A stretch of 64,000 bases of DNA from Flavobacterium sp. N1736 (GCF_025947065.1 NZ_CP109994.1:4588001-4652000), one strand, 5' to 3'. Positions 37,701 to 46,239 are shown, counted from the first letter of the stretch. The notes: generated from the sequence alone by a model not told the origin. Numbers and translations: made by a program.

Positions 37701-40700
37701 TTGTAATTGGAACAAATCCGGGAGAAGTAAAACTAACAGGTATTACAGTTCCGACAGGATTGACACTAAACGCAAACGGAACAGTAACTGTTGCAGCAAA
37801 TACTCCTACAGCAAATTATAACGTAGAATACAGTATCTGCGAAATCACCAACCCAACAAACTGCGATACAGTAATTTCAGTAATTGTAGTTGGAACACCA
37901 ACAATAGATGCGGTTACCGAAACGACAACAGAAGTTAACGGAATCACAGGCGGCACCACAATCTCATTAACTGCAAACGATACTTTAAACGGAACTCCTG
38001 TAGTTATCGGAACAAATCCGGGTGAAGTAAAATTAACAGGCATCACGGTTCCAACAGGATTGACACTAAACGCAAACGGAACAGTAACTGTTGCAGCAAA
38101 TACTCCTGCAGCAAATTATAACGTAGAATACAGTATCTGCGAAATCACTAATCCAACAAACTGCGATACAGTAATTTCAGTAATTGTAGTTGGAAAACCA
38201 ACAATTGATGCAGTAACAGAAACGACAACAGAAGTTAACGGAAATATTGGAGGCACAACAACTTCATTAACAGCCAACGATACCTTAAACGGAAATCCTG
38301 TAGTTATCGGAACAAATCCCGGTGAAGTAAAACTAACGGGTATTACAGTTCCAACAGGATTGACACTAAACGCAAACGGAACAGTAACTATTGCAGCAAA
38401 TACTCCGGCAGGAAATTATAACGTAGAATACAGTATCTGCGAAATCACCAATCCAACAAACTGCGATACAGTAATTTCAGTAATTGTAGCTGGAAAACCA
38501 ACAATCGATGCGGTAACAGAAACGACAACAGAAGTTAACGGAAATACTGGAGGAACAACAACAGAATCACTAATTACAAACGATACCTTAAACGGAACTC
38601 CTGTAGTTATCGGAACAAATCCGGGAGAAGTAAAACTAACGGGTATTACAGTTCCAACAGGATTGACACTAAACGCAAACGGAACAGTAACTATTGCAGC
38701 AAATACTCCGGCGGGAAATTATAACATAGAATACAGCATCTGCGAAATTACCAATCCAACGAACTGCGATACAGTAATTTCAGTAATTGTAGTTGGAAAA
38801 CCAACAATTGATGCAGTAACAGAAACTACAACAGAAGTTAACGGAAATACTGGAGGAACAACAACTTCATTAACAGCCAACGATACCTTAAACGGAAGTC
38901 CGGTTGTAATTGGAACAAATCAGGGAGAAGTAAAATTAACAGGCATCACAGTTCCAACAGGATTAACATTAAACGCGAATGGAACAGTAACAATTGTAGC
39001 GAACACTCCGGCAGGAAATTATAATGTAGAATACAGTATCTGTGAAATTACCAATCCAACAAACTGCGACACAGTAATTTCAGTAGTTACAGTTGGAAAA
39101 CCAACAATTGACGCTGTAACAGAAACTACAACAGAAGTTAACGGAAATACCGGCGGCACAACAATTTCACTAACAGCAAACGATACCTTAAATGGAACTC
39201 CTGTAGTTATCGGAACAAATCCGGGAGAAGTAAAACTAACAGGCATCACAGTTCCAACAGGATTGACATTAAACGCGAATGGAACAGTAACAATTGTAGC
39301 GAACACTCCGGCAGGAAATTATAATGTAGAATACAGTATCTGTGAAATTACCAATCCAACAAACTGCGATGTTGTAATAAGTATTATTCCAGTTACAGGC
39401 GGACTACTTCAGGCAAATCCTGATGTAATTCCTTCGGTAGTTACAACAAATCTGCAACAAACTATTGTGAATGTTTTTGATAACGATACCAATAACGGAA
39501 TCGCTGTTGTACCAAATGATGTAAATCTTTCAATAGTAACTCCGGATCCAACAGGAATTTTAACCTTAAACCCTGACGGAACGGTAACTGTAGGAGCAAA
39601 CGCACCAGCAGGAAACTATGAATTGACTTATCAAATTTGTGAGAAATTAAACCCGACAAATTGCAGTTCAGCAACTATAAAAGTAACAGTAAACGCTCCA
39701 GTTATCAATGCAGTTGAAGATACTACAACAACAATTATCAATGGAGTTGTTGGCGGAAAAACAGAACCGTTAGTTGCAAATGATACTTTAAACGGATTAC
39801 CGGTTGTTATCGGAACAAATCCAGGAGACGTAAAACTAACAGGAGTAACACTTCCAACAGGATTTATTTTAAATGCAGACGGAACAGTAACGGTTCCGGC
39901 AAATACTCCGACAGGAAATTATAATGTAGAATACAAAATTTGTGAGATCAACAATCCAACAAATTGTGATAGTGCGACTTCAATAATTGTGGTTAACGGA
40001 GGCGTTTTAATTGCAAATCCAGATGTAATTCCTTCGGTAGTTGCAACAAATCTGCCACAAACTATTGTGAATGTTTTTGACAACGATACCAATAACGGAT
40101 TACCAGTTATTGCAAATGATATGAACCTGACACAAACTGTTGCAGATCCAACAGGAATTTTAACCTTAAATCCTGACGGAACAGTAACTGTAGGAGCAAA
40201 TGCACCAGCAGGAAACTACGAATTGACTTATCAAATCTGCGAAAAATTAAACCCGACAAATTGCAGTTCAGCAACTATAAAAGTAACAGTAAACGCTCCG
40301 GTTATCAATGCAGTTGAAGATACTACAACAACAATTATCAATGGCGTTGTTGGCGGAAAAACTGAATCGTTAGTTGCAAATGATACTTTAAACGGAAATC
40401 CTGTAGTTATCGGAACAAATCCGGGAGACGTAAAACTAACAGGAGTAACAGTTCCAACAGGATTTATTTTAAATGCAGACGGAACAGTAACGGTTCCTGC
40501 AAATACTCCGGCAGGAAATTATAATGTAGAATACAAAATTTGTGAGATCAATAATCCAACAAATTGTGATAGTGCAACTTCAATAATTGTGGTTAATGGA
40601 GGCGTTTTAATTGCAAATCCTGATGTAATTCCTTCGGTAGTTGCAACAAACCAACCACAAACTGTTGTGAATGTTTTTGATAACGATACCAATAATGGAA

Positions 40701-43084
40701 TCGCTGTTGTACCAAATGATGTAAACCTTTCAATAGTCACTGCAGATCCAACAGGAATTTTAACCTTAAACCCTGACGGAACAGTAACTGTAGGAGCAAA
40801 CGCACCAGCAGGAAACTATGAAATTGTATATCAAATCTGCGAGAAAGTAAACACAACAAATTGTAGTTCGGCTTCAATAAAAGTAGAAGTTAAAGCAGGA
40901 ATCATCAACGCAGTTGAAGATACTACAACAACAATTATCAACGGAGTTGTTGGCGGGAAAACAGAATCGTTAGTTGCAAATGATACGTTAAACGGATTAC
41001 CTGTTGTTATCGGAACAAATCCGGGAGACGTAAACCTAACAGGAGTAACACTTCCAACAGGATTTATTTTAAATGCAGACGGAACAGTAACGGTTCCTGC
41101 AAATACTCCGGCAGGAAATTATAATGTAGAATACAAAATTTGTGAGATCAATAATCCAACGAATTGTGATAGTGCGACTTCAATAATTGTGGTTAACGGA
41201 GGCGTTTTAATTGCAAATCCTGATGTAATTCCTTCGGTAATTGCAACAAACCAACCACAAACTGTTGTGAATGTTTTTGATAACGATACCAATAATGGAA
41301 TCGCTGTTGTACCAAATGATGTAAATCTTTCAATAGTAACTGCAGATCCAACAGGAATTTTAACCTTAAACCCTGACGGAACAGTAGCTATCGGGGCAAA
41401 CGCACCTGCAGGAAACTATGAAATTGTGTATCAAATTTGCGAAAAACTGAACCCAACAAATTGTAGTTCAGCAACTATAAAAGTAATAGTAAACGCGCCG
41501 GTTATCAATGCAGTTGAAGATACTACAACAACAATTATCAATGGCGTTGTTGGCGGAAAAACAGAATCATTAGTTACAAATGATACTTTAAACGGATTAC
41601 CGGTTGTTATCGGAACAAATCTGGGAGATGTAAAACTTTCAGGCATTACCGTTCCAACAGGATTTATTTTAAATGCAGACGGAACAGTAACGGTTCCTGC
41701 AAATACTCCGGCAGGAAATTATAATGTAGAATACAAAATTTGTGAGATCAACAATCCAACAAATTGTGATAGTGCTACGTCTATAATTGTTGTAACAAAC
41801 GGAGATCTTCATGCAAACCCGGATTTAATTCCTTCAGTAGTTGAAGGAAAACAGACGCAAGTTCTTTTGAATGTTTTTGATAATGATACTAATAGTGGAT
41901 TGCCAGTTGTACCAAATGATTTGAACCTTACGATAGTAACGGCAGATCCAACAGGTTTCTTAACAGTGAATACTGACGGAACGGTAAGATTAGGAGCAAA
42001 CGCACCTGCAGGAACTTATGAACTGACTTATCAAATTTGTGAGAAACTAAACGCCACAAATTGTAGTCAGGCAATTGTGCGTGTTAAAGTAAATGCAGTT
42101 ATACCAATTACTCCAATGCAGCCAATTTTTGCGAGTAATGATACAGATGTTTTAGTTGACGGAATTAACGGTCAATTAGAATTTATAAATGTTTTGGCAA
42201 ATGATTTATTAAACGGATTGCCGGTAAGTGCATCAGATGTAATAATTTCAAATACTCCAAATCCTTATTTTGAATTTAATTCAGATGGAACCGTAAATGT
42301 ATTACCAAATACACCGGGAGGAAGTTACACATTAGCGTATCAAATTTGTGAAAAAGCAAATGCATCAAATTGCAGTACTGCTACATTAAATGTTTTTGTC
42401 GAAGTTCCCGCAATTGCAATTATTAAAACAGCAACTTTCAATGATGAAAATAGAGACGGATATGCAAATGCTGGAGAAACGATTGCTTATAAATTTAAAA
42501 TAACCAATACCGGAAATGTTCCATTAGTAAAAATTATGGTAACAGATCTTTTACCGGGAATTGTGGTTTCAGGACAGGAAATTGATTTAGCCGTAAACGA
42601 ATCTGATGAAAATAGTATTACAGCTCAATATAAAATTACCCAAACAGATATCAATTTAGGAAGCGTAAGCAATCAGGCAACTGTAAAAGGACGCAGTGAA
42701 AGAGGAGTTGTTGTCGAGGATAAATCAGACAATACAAATAATACAGAAGATAAGCCAACAGTTTTACCTTTAAACGGCTGTCAGATAGAAGTGCTGAATG
42801 CTTTCTCTCCAAACGGAGATAGTAAAAATGAAAGATTCTACATTCGAGGATTAGAATGTTATCCTGATAATACTGTTGAAATATACAATCGCTGGGGAGT
42901 TTTAGTATTTGATATCGATCATTATAATAATGAAGACAGAGCTTTTGTTGGATATTCAGCAGGTCGTGCAACAATTAAACAATCAGATGGATTGCCGGTT
43001 GGAACCTATTTCTACATTTTAAAATATAGAGACAGCGAATCAAATCAGCATGAAAAATCAGGTTACTTATATATCAATAAATAA
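31730..43084 (+). CDS. Giant repetitive surface adhesin with type IX secretion signal (type B)
   Basis: A 3784-residue exported protein. Signal peptide 1-29 (cleaved at TRA-Q). Residues about 31-300 resemble an L-type (legume-like) lectin domain (GNGADGIAFILFD). Then come Ig-like and fibronectin III-like segments (about 305-880), four 89-residue repeats (about 884-1235), four HYR domains of 80 residues (about 1236-1555), and twenty units of about 100 residues each carrying C-x7-C as in ICEITNPTNCD (about 1556-3560). A DUF11-like domain follows (about 3562-3680). The last 100 residues are the gliding-associated C-terminal domain (AFSPNGDSKNERF, IYNRWG, PVGTYFYILKY), the type B signal for the type IX system. 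The family includes SprB, the mobile gliding adhesin. The lectin domain suggests sugar binding; the ligand is unknown. Confidence 0.92.
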   Translation: MRNFTLSKFNSFKLVFFILLLLSTTQTRAQFPYSQSFKNSTAPGVLFGGSPVAFLTAGAGAKDGYTDLEGSGYLRLTNSQGSQKGIVYSDMYSFPSAYGMTITFEYYTHGGNGADGIAFILFDATASPVATGAFGGSLGYAQRNTETGFSKGYLGIGIDEYGNYSANNEGKSGGVAVLPSNITLRGAGTGTTGYAYLTSVQTTALATPFNVAGNDRTATDNTKAGFRKMEVVLKPRSGGGFFINVYLTHGSVRDLIINNYAYTTTAPSNLKFAISSSTGGSNNFHEIRNLNITVDQSTLLTPVANADSLIGCVGLPATSGDITANDNGTVNTLGTINKSTVDLDTATAGIQTSNTVAGKGTFTYDSSTGNVTFTPLNNTVVGPVAINYTFNDTYNKTSNSSTITYNTYTPIANNTITAPSPSSFCTSPNDPGNIVGSTATGGTTTLTYQWYSSLDNVTFNPISGATGLSYDPPSTSTTAYYRREVTSATCKNTSNVVSIIFGTASTPTATAATAVTCNSFTANWNAVPNASSYGLSVSTNSGFTSHVGNFDGRDLTSATSYNVTGLTSGQTYYFKVWSFNSCGVGATSSNVISVIVGNGSVAGTVSSAQTICSGSSPADLTLNGYTGTIQWQSSTDNSSFNNILSATGSTLTSAQMGTLSANKYYRAVVTSGSCTPANTASVLITISPVPTLATAAQSATVCVGSTARINLTGLLANSTSTIVYSIDGVSQTPVTGVIANASGASGFDSAVLTAANDGKILKITGITTTSTTPNCTSAVDKDVVLSVNATSIGGTIAAVPAICAGTSPANLVLSGNTGTVVKWQKSTDSGFTSPVDIAGNSTTLTGATIGNLNTSTYFRAIVQNGVCSAAFSSSVLVTVNALPTILSLTGNTICVSPGGNGTITSSTSETGISYQLYNSGNTAVQTAKSGTGSALSWTGLAAGNGYYVIATNTSTTCTSTSGTVNITTTPNPVALTLTGSSICVSPGGNGTITSSTSATGINYQLYNSGNTAVQTAKSGTGSALSWTGLAAGNGYYVIATNTSTTCTSTSSTVNITTTPNPVVLILTGSSICVSPGGNGTITSSTSETGISYQLFNSGNTAVQTAKSGTGSALSWTGLAAGNGYYVVATNTSTTCSSTSGTVNIVTTPNPVALALTGSMICVSPGANGTITSTASVTGINYQLYNSGNTAVQTAKSGTGSALSWTGLVAGNGYYVTGTNASTTCSSVSNIVDVVNDTQKPTITCPSNVTAVADANSCVATGVNLGTPTISDNCSGTVTTINNAPSSFPIGVTTVTWTATDGMGNTQTCTQTVTVNDTQKPTITCPSNVTAVADTNSCTATGVILGTPATTDNCTGTITVTNDAPSSFPIGVTTVIWTAKDTAGNTQTCTQTVTVNDTQKPTITCPANVTAVADTNSCTATGIVLGTPATTDNCTGTITVTNDAPSSFPIGVTTVTWTAKDTAGNTQTCSQTVTINDTQKPTITCPSNVTTVADTNSCTATGVVLGTPTTTDNCTGTITVTNDAPSSFPIGVTTVTWTAKDTAGNTQTCSQTVKVVGPIKANDDIVLSLNGYTGGTTVSNVLSNDLLNCNNVIASDINLTLTSTLPSVLNFNATTGSVTVNPQTPAGTYSFDYTICEKSNSTNCSTASVKITVVVPTINAVTETTTSINGNTGGTTISLTANDTLNGNPVVIGTNLGEVKLTGITVPTGLTLNPNGTITVAANTPAGNYNVEYSICEITNPTNCDTVISVIVVGKPTIDAVTETATSINGNTGGTTTESLITNDTLNGNPIVIGTNPGEVKLTGITVPTGLTLNANGTITVAANTPAGNYNVEYSICEITNPTNCDTVISVVTVGKPTIDAVTETTTEVNGNTGGTTTSLTANDTLNGNPVVIGTNPGEVKLTGIIVQAGLTLNANGTITVAANTPAGNYNVEYSICEITNPTNCDTVISVVTVGKPTIDAVTETTTEVNGNIGGTTTESLITNDTLNGTPVVIGTNPGEVKLTGITVPTGLTLNANGTVTVAANTPTANYNVEYSICEITNPTNCDTVISVIVVGTPTIDAVTETTTEVNGITGGTTISLTANDTLNGTPVVIGTNPGEVKLTGITVPTGLTLNANGTVTVAANTPAANYNVEYSICEITNPTNCDTVISVIVVGKPTIDAVTETTTEVNGNIGGTTTSLTANDTLNGNPVVIGTNPGEVKLTGITVPTGLTLNANGTVTIAANTPAGNYNVEYSICEITNPTNCDTVISVIVAGKPTIDAVTETTTEVNGNTGGTTTESLITNDTLNGTPVVIGTNPGEVKLTGITVPTGLTLNANGTVTIAANTPAGNYNIEYSICEITNPTNCDTVISVIVVGKPTIDAVTETTTEVNGNTGGTTTSLTANDTLNGSPVVIGTNQGEVKLTGITVPTGLTLNANGTVTIVANTPAGNYNVEYSICEITNPTNCDTVISVVTVGKPTIDAVTETTTEVNGNTGGTTISLTANDTLNGTPVVIGTNPGEVKLTGITVPTGLTLNANGTVTIVANTPAGNYNVEYSICEITNPTNCDVVISIIPVTGGLLQANPDVIPSVVTTNLQQTIVNVFDNDTNNGIAVVPNDVNLSIVTPDPTGILTLNPDGTVTVGANAPAGNYELTYQICEKLNPTNCSSATIKVTVNAPVINAVEDTTTTIINGVVGGKTEPLVANDTLNGLPVVIGTNPGDVKLTGVTLPTGFILNADGTVTVPANTPTGNYNVEYKICEINNPTNCDSATSIIVVNGGVLIANPDVIPSVVATNLPQTIVNVFDNDTNNGLPVIANDMNLTQTVADPTGILTLNPDGTVTVGANAPAGNYELTYQICEKLNPTNCSSATIKVTVNAPVINAVEDTTTTIINGVVGGKTESLVANDTLNGNPVVIGTNPGDVKLTGVTVPTGFILNADGTVTVPANTPAGNYNVEYKICEINNPTNCDSATSIIVVNGGVLIANPDVIPSVVATNQPQTVVNVFDNDTNNGIAVVPNDVNLSIVTADPTGILTLNPDGTVTVGANAPAGNYEIVYQICEKVNTTNCSSASIKVEVKAGIINAVEDTTTTIINGVVGGKTESLVANDTLNGLPVVIGTNPGDVNLTGVTLPTGFILNADGTVTVPANTPAGNYNVEYKICEINNPTNCDSATSIIVVNGGVLIANPDVIPSVIATNQPQTVVNVFDNDTNNGIAVVPNDVNLSIVTADPTGILTLNPDGTVAIGANAPAGNYEIVYQICEKLNPTNCSSATIKVIVNAPVINAVEDTTTTIINGVVGGKTESLVTNDTLNGLPVVIGTNLGDVKLSGITVPTGFILNADGTVTVPANTPAGNYNVEYKICEINNPTNCDSATSIIVVTNGDLHANPDLIPSVVEGKQTQVLLNVFDNDTNSGLPVVPNDLNLTIVTADPTGFLTVNTDGTVRLGANAPAGTYELTYQICEKLNATNCSQAIVRVKVNAVIPITPMQPIFASNDTDVLVDGINGQLEFINVLANDLLNGLPVSASDVIISNTPNPYFEFNSDGTVNVLPNTPGGSYTLAYQICEKANASNCSTATLNVFVEVPAIAIIKTATFNDENRDGYANAGETIAYKFKITNTGNVPLVKIMVTDLLPGIVVSGQEIDLAVNESDENSITAQYKITQTDINLGSVSNQATVKGRSERGVVVEDKSDNTNNTEDKPTVLPLNGCQIEVLNAFSPNGDSKNERFYIRGLECYPDNTVEIYNRWGVLVFDIDHYNNEDRAFVGYSAGRATIKQSDGLPVGTYFYILKYRDSESNQHEKSGYLYINK
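34380..35434 (+). repeat. Four coding repeats of 267 bp in the adhesin
   Basis: Four in-frame copies spaced exactly 267 bp (89 residues), anchored on CVSPGGNGTI (codon starts at 34409, 34676, 34943, 35210). The copies share long identical stretches such as the one encoding NSGNTAVQTAKSGTGSALSW. Confidence 0.9.
35435..36394 (+). repeat. Four HYR-domain repeats of 240 bp in the adhesin
   Basis: Four in-frame copies spaced exactly 240 bp (starts 35435, 35675, 35915, 36155). Each encodes NDTQKPTITCP, then SSFPIGVTTVTWTA, then NTQTC, the hyalin repeat (HYR) pattern, an Ig-like fold used in adhesion. The antisense strand is open over the whole array, a by-product of repetition. Confidence 0.9.
36692..39400 (+). 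repeat. Nine coding repeats of 300 or 303 bp in the adhesin
   Basis: Nine in-frame copies starting at 36692, 36992, 37295, 37595, 37898, 38198, 38498, 38801 and 39101. The steps are 300 bp, or 303 bp where the unit has TTTESLITNDTL instead of TTTSLTANDTL. All encode the core LTLNANGTVTVAANTPAGNY and the Cys pair ICEITNPTNC. Confidence 0.92.
39413..42110 (+). repeat. Composite 600-bp repeats in the adhesin (four and a half copies)
   Basis: Two alternating 100-residue unit types form a 600-bp super-repeat. The first unit, anchored on ANPDVIPSVV, starts at 39413, 40013, 40613, 41213 and 41813: exact 600-bp steps. The last copy has only the first half. The second unit carries VEDTTTTIINGVVGGKTE. 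Both keep the C-x7-C pair. Confidence 0.92.
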
Positions 43085-43091
43085 AAAAAAA

Positions 43092-43124
43092 TGCGGTTTA
43101 GTTTTTTAGCCAAACCGCTTTTAA
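43092..43124 (+). terminator. Hairpin between the adhesin and the SprF-like gene
   Basis: GCGGTTT / AAACCGC stem with a 12-base loop and a short T run. It probably stops part of the transcription, so the two downstream genes would be made in smaller amounts than the adhesin. Confidence 0.6.
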
Positions 43125-43134
43125 AACTTATTAA

Positions 43135-44046
43135 ATGAAAAAATTAATTTTAGTTTTTGTGTTTTTCTCAGCAGTGTGTTCCGCACAGCAAGATGCTCAA
43201 TTTACGCAATACATGTATAATACCATCGAAATTAATCCGGCTTATGCGGGTTCGCGTGGTGTTTTAAGTGTTTTTGGTTTGTATCGTACGCAATGGGTTG
43301 GGCTTGATGGCGCTCCTGAAACAAGTACTTTTTCTGTAAATACACCTTTAAATAATAAAAAATTAGGATTAGGTGTTTCGTTGGTAAATGATAAAATCGG
43401 ACCAACAAACGAAAATACTTTATCGGCTGATTTCTCGTATAGTATTCCAACTTCTGAATCATTTAAGCTTTCGTTTGGAATAAAAGCAACGGCGAATCTT
43501 TTCAATTTAGATGTAAATAAATTAAGTTTTGAAAATCAGGATGATCCGCAGTTTCAGGATTTACAAAATAAATTTACACCAAATGTCGGAGCAGGTATTT
43601 ACTGGCATTCAGACAAAGCATATTTAGGATTATCAGTTCCTAATTTCATACAAACAAATCGCTATAGTGATGATGATGTTGCCATTTTTAAAGAAAAAAT
43701 CAACTATTATTTTATGGCAGGTTATGTATTTAATTTAGATCATTTAGAATATATAAAATTCAAACCGGCCATATTAACCAAAATGGTCGAAGGAGCACCT
43801 TTGCAGGTTGATGTTTCAGGAAATTTTATGTTCAATGATAAATTTGTGGTTGGTCTTGCCTATCGCTGGAGCGCTTCGGTAAGTGCATTGGCAGGTTTTC
43901 AGGTTACAAATGGTTTGTATATTGGTTATGGTTACGATCATGAAACTACCAATCTAAGAAAATACAATTCAGGATCGCACGAGATTTTCTTACGTTTTGA
44001 CTTTTTTAATAATTATAATAGAATGACATCACCAAGATTCTTTTAA
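43135..44046 (+). CDS. PorP/SprF-like outer-membrane protein
   Basis: A 303-residue protein of the type IX PorP/SprF family: signal peptide (about 1-17, VCSAQ), then the family opening QDAQFTQYMYNTIEINPAYAG and a beta-barrel pattern ending SHEIFLRFDFF. SprF, the best studied relative, is needed for secretion of the adhesin SprB; paralogues often sit beside type B cargo genes. Here it directly follows the giant adhesin and precedes an OmpA-type protein, so it is probably the dedicated export or attachment partner of that adhesin. A hairpin separates it from the adhesin, and 11 bases separate it from the next gene. Confidence 0.9.
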   Translation: MKKLILVFVFFSAVCSAQQDAQFTQYMYNTIEINPAYAGSRGVLSVFGLYRTQWVGLDGAPETSTFSVNTPLNNKKLGLGVSLVNDKIGPTNENTLSADFSYSIPTSESFKLSFGIKATANLFNLDVNKLSFENQDDPQFQDLQNKFTPNVGAGIYWHSDKAYLGLSVPNFIQTNRYSDDDVAIFKEKINYYFMAGYVFNLDHLEYIKFKPAILTKMVEGAPLQVDVSGNFMFNDKFVVGLAYRWSASVSALAGFQVTNGLYIGYGYDHETTNLRKYNSGSHEIFLRFDFFNNYNRMTSPRFF

Positions 44047-44057
44047 TTAATTTAAAT

Positions 44058-46061
44058 ATGAAGATTAAAAATTTAGCTTACAGCTTTTTGTTTTTTTGCT
44101 TTTCTATTACTGTAAATGCTCAGGATTCTAATGCAAAAAATGCAGATAAAAAGTATGATAATTATGCTTATGCCGATGCAATAAAATTATACGAAAATGC
44201 AATAAAAAAAGGCTATAGAGACGAAAACATACTTCAAAAACTGGGTAACTCGTATTATTTTACGGGAGATTTGGCACAAGCCTTAAAAAGCTATGAAGAA
44301 TTGTTTGCACTGAATCGAAATCAGGAAGCAGAGTATTTATACCGATATTCTCAATGCTTAAAATCAGCCGGAAATTATAGTAAGTCTGATGAAATTTTAG
44401 ATCTTTTTAGCGAAAAAGCCCCTTTGGATAAAAGAGGAATTATATTCAAAAAAAACAGAAATTATTTAGATGATATTAAAATAAATTCAGGCCGATATGA
44501 AATTGCCGATGCCGGAATTAATTCTAAAGACTCTGATTATGGAAGCGTACTTTTAGACAATAAACTGGTTTTTACATCAGCCAGAGATACGGGATCAATT
44601 GTAAAAAGAAATTTTAAGTGGACAAACAAACCCATTTCGGCTTTGTATGCTGTCGATTTAATGCCAGACGGAAGTATTGGTATACCAGTATTTTTTCATA
44701 AAAAAGATTTAAAAACAAGATTTAATGAATCGACGCCTGTTTTTACAAAAGATGGAAAAACAATGTATTTTACCAAAAACAATTCGATAAACGGTAAAAA
44801 AGGACAAAGCGAAAATAAGATTACACTTTTAAAACTCTATAAAGCAATCTTTATTAATGAAGAATGGGGCAGTATTCAGGAACTTCCTTTTAATAGTGAT
44901 CAATATAGTGTGGCGCATCCGGCTTTAAGTCCAGATGAAAAAACATTGTATTTTGCGTCTGATATGCCGGGATCCCTTGGGCAGTCTGATTTGTTTAAAG
45001 TAAGTATAAACTCCGATGGCACTTATGGAAAACCAGAAAATTTAGGCGCAGAAATTAATACCGAAGGCAGAGAAACATTTCCGTTTATATCAAATGATAA
45101 TGAAATTTATTTTGCAAGTGATGGAAGACCGGGTTTGGGCGGACTTGATGTTTTTGTCTCAAAAATAAATAACGACGGTTCTTATGATGAGGTACAAAAT
45201 TTGGGAGAACGAATAAATAGTAAACAAGACGATTTTGCTTTTATAATTAATAGTAAAAACAGAAACGGTTTCTTTTCTTCAAATAGAGAAAATGGACACG
45301 GACTTGATGATGTTTATCGTTTTACAGAAATACGAAAACTTATTTGCGAACAGGATTTAATGGGAACCGTGACAGATACAGAAACAAATGAAACACTGCC
45401 AAACGTAACCTTATCATTGTTTAATGAAGCTTCTCAATTTATATCAGAAGCTGTTTCGGATCAAAACGGAAACTATATTTTTCCAAATATAAAATGCGGT
45501 AAAAAATATTTCATAAAAACATCTAAAACAGATTATGAAATAAAAGAAATTCCATTAGCGATAAAAAGACTTTCAGGAAAAACGACATTACCAATTGCTA
45601 TTCAAAAGAAATTTACACCTTTAGTAGCAAAAACAATTGTGGTAAAAGCGACAAAAGTTAATCCGGTAATCATTAAATCGATAAAAGTAGGAACAGATTT
45701 AGCAAAACTGCTACATATTCCGATGAACTTTTTTGATTTAGGAAAAGCAACAATCAAAAAAAGCTCAGAACCGGATTTAATGAAAATTGTAGATATTTTA
45801 AACCAATATCCAACCTTAAAATTAGATATTCGTTCACACACAGACAGCCGACAATCTGCTGAAAATAATATGATTTTATCAGAGAAAAGAGCACAATCGA
45901 CCAAAAATTGGTTAATACAAAAAGGAATTGACGGTAATAGATTAAATGCAAAAGGATACGGAGAAACACAATTAGTAAACCGTTGTGCCGATGGCGTAAA
46001 ATGTACCGAAAAAGAACATCAACAAAACAGAAGAAGCGAATTTATAATTACCTACTTATAA
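44058..46061 (+). CDS. OmpA-family envelope protein with TPR, beta-propeller and carboxypeptidase-regulatory domains
   Basis: A 667-residue exported protein. Order: signal peptide (about 1-22), TPR-like helices (about 30-115), a PD40/WD40-type propeller (about 150-425, blades such as PALSPDEKTLYFASDMPG and PFISNDNEIYFASDG), a carboxypeptidase regulatory-like fold (about 435-505, LMGTVTDTETNETLPNVTLS), and a C-terminal OmpA domain (about 550-667) with LDIRSHTDSR and QNRRSEFII, which binds peptidoglycan. This layout is shared with type IX PorE-like proteins. It probably ties the adhesin or SprF-like barrel to the cell wall. Confidence 0.9.
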   Translation: MKIKNLAYSFLFFCFSITVNAQDSNAKNADKKYDNYAYADAIKLYENAIKKGYRDENILQKLGNSYYFTGDLAQALKSYEELFALNRNQEAEYLYRYSQCLKSAGNYSKSDEILDLFSEKAPLDKRGIIFKKNRNYLDDIKINSGRYEIADAGINSKDSDYGSVLLDNKLVFTSARDTGSIVKRNFKWTNKPISALYAVDLMPDGSIGIPVFFHKKDLKTRFNESTPVFTKDGKTMYFTKNNSINGKKGQSENKITLLKLYKAIFINEEWGSIQELPFNSDQYSVAHPALSPDEKTLYFASDMPGSLGQSDLFKVSINSDGTYGKPENLGAEINTEGRETFPFISNDNEIYFASDGRPGLGGLDVFVSKINNDGSYDEVQNLGERINSKQDDFAFIINSKNRNGFFSSNRENGHGLDDVYRFTEIRKLICEQDLMGTVTDTETNETLPNVTLSLFNEASQFISEAVSDQNGNYIFPNIKCGKKYFIKTSKTDYEIKEIPLAIKRLSGKTTLPIAIQKKFTPLVAKTIVVKATKVNPVIIKSIKVGTDLAKLLHIPMNFFDLGKATIKKSSEPDLMKIVDILNQYPTLKLDIRSHTDSRQSAENNMILSEKRAQSTKNWLIQKGIDGNRLNAKGYGETQLVNRCADGVKCTEKEHQQNRRSEFIITYL

Positions 46062-46080
46062 TTTTCATTTTTATTTAATT

Positions 46081-46118
46081 TTAATCCCTTTTCTAAATTT
46101 TAGAAAAGGGATTTTTTG
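46081..46118 (+). terminator. Intrinsic terminator after the OmpA-family gene
   Basis: AATCCCTTTTCTAAA / TTTAGAAAAGGGATT, a 15-bp stem followed by T residues, ending the adhesin-SprF-OmpA cluster. Confidence 0.9.
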
Positions 46119-46135
46119 TTTATAACCACAATCGT

Positions 46136-46217
46136 GTCATTGCGAGGAACGAAGCAATCTCATTTGCTAAATCAATTTTTGTTTTGTTAGTGTGGTTGCT
46201 TCGTTCCTCGCAATGAC
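46136..46217. repeat. Palindromic element B, copy 1 (82 bp)
   Basis: Perfect 22-bp outer arms, GTCATTGCGAGGAACGAAGC then AA, and the reverse complement at the other end, around a 38-bp centre. It matches the copy at 47081-47162 at 80 of 82 positions. It carries no gene. Confidence 0.92.
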
Positions 46218-46239
46218 AAAATAGTAATGATAAAAAATC

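Noticed and set aside
36692..39400. Regularly spaced repeats resembling a CRISPR array
   Set aside because: Units are 300 or 303 bp, in frame, and encode related protein domains; there are no short repeats with unique spacers and no cas genes.
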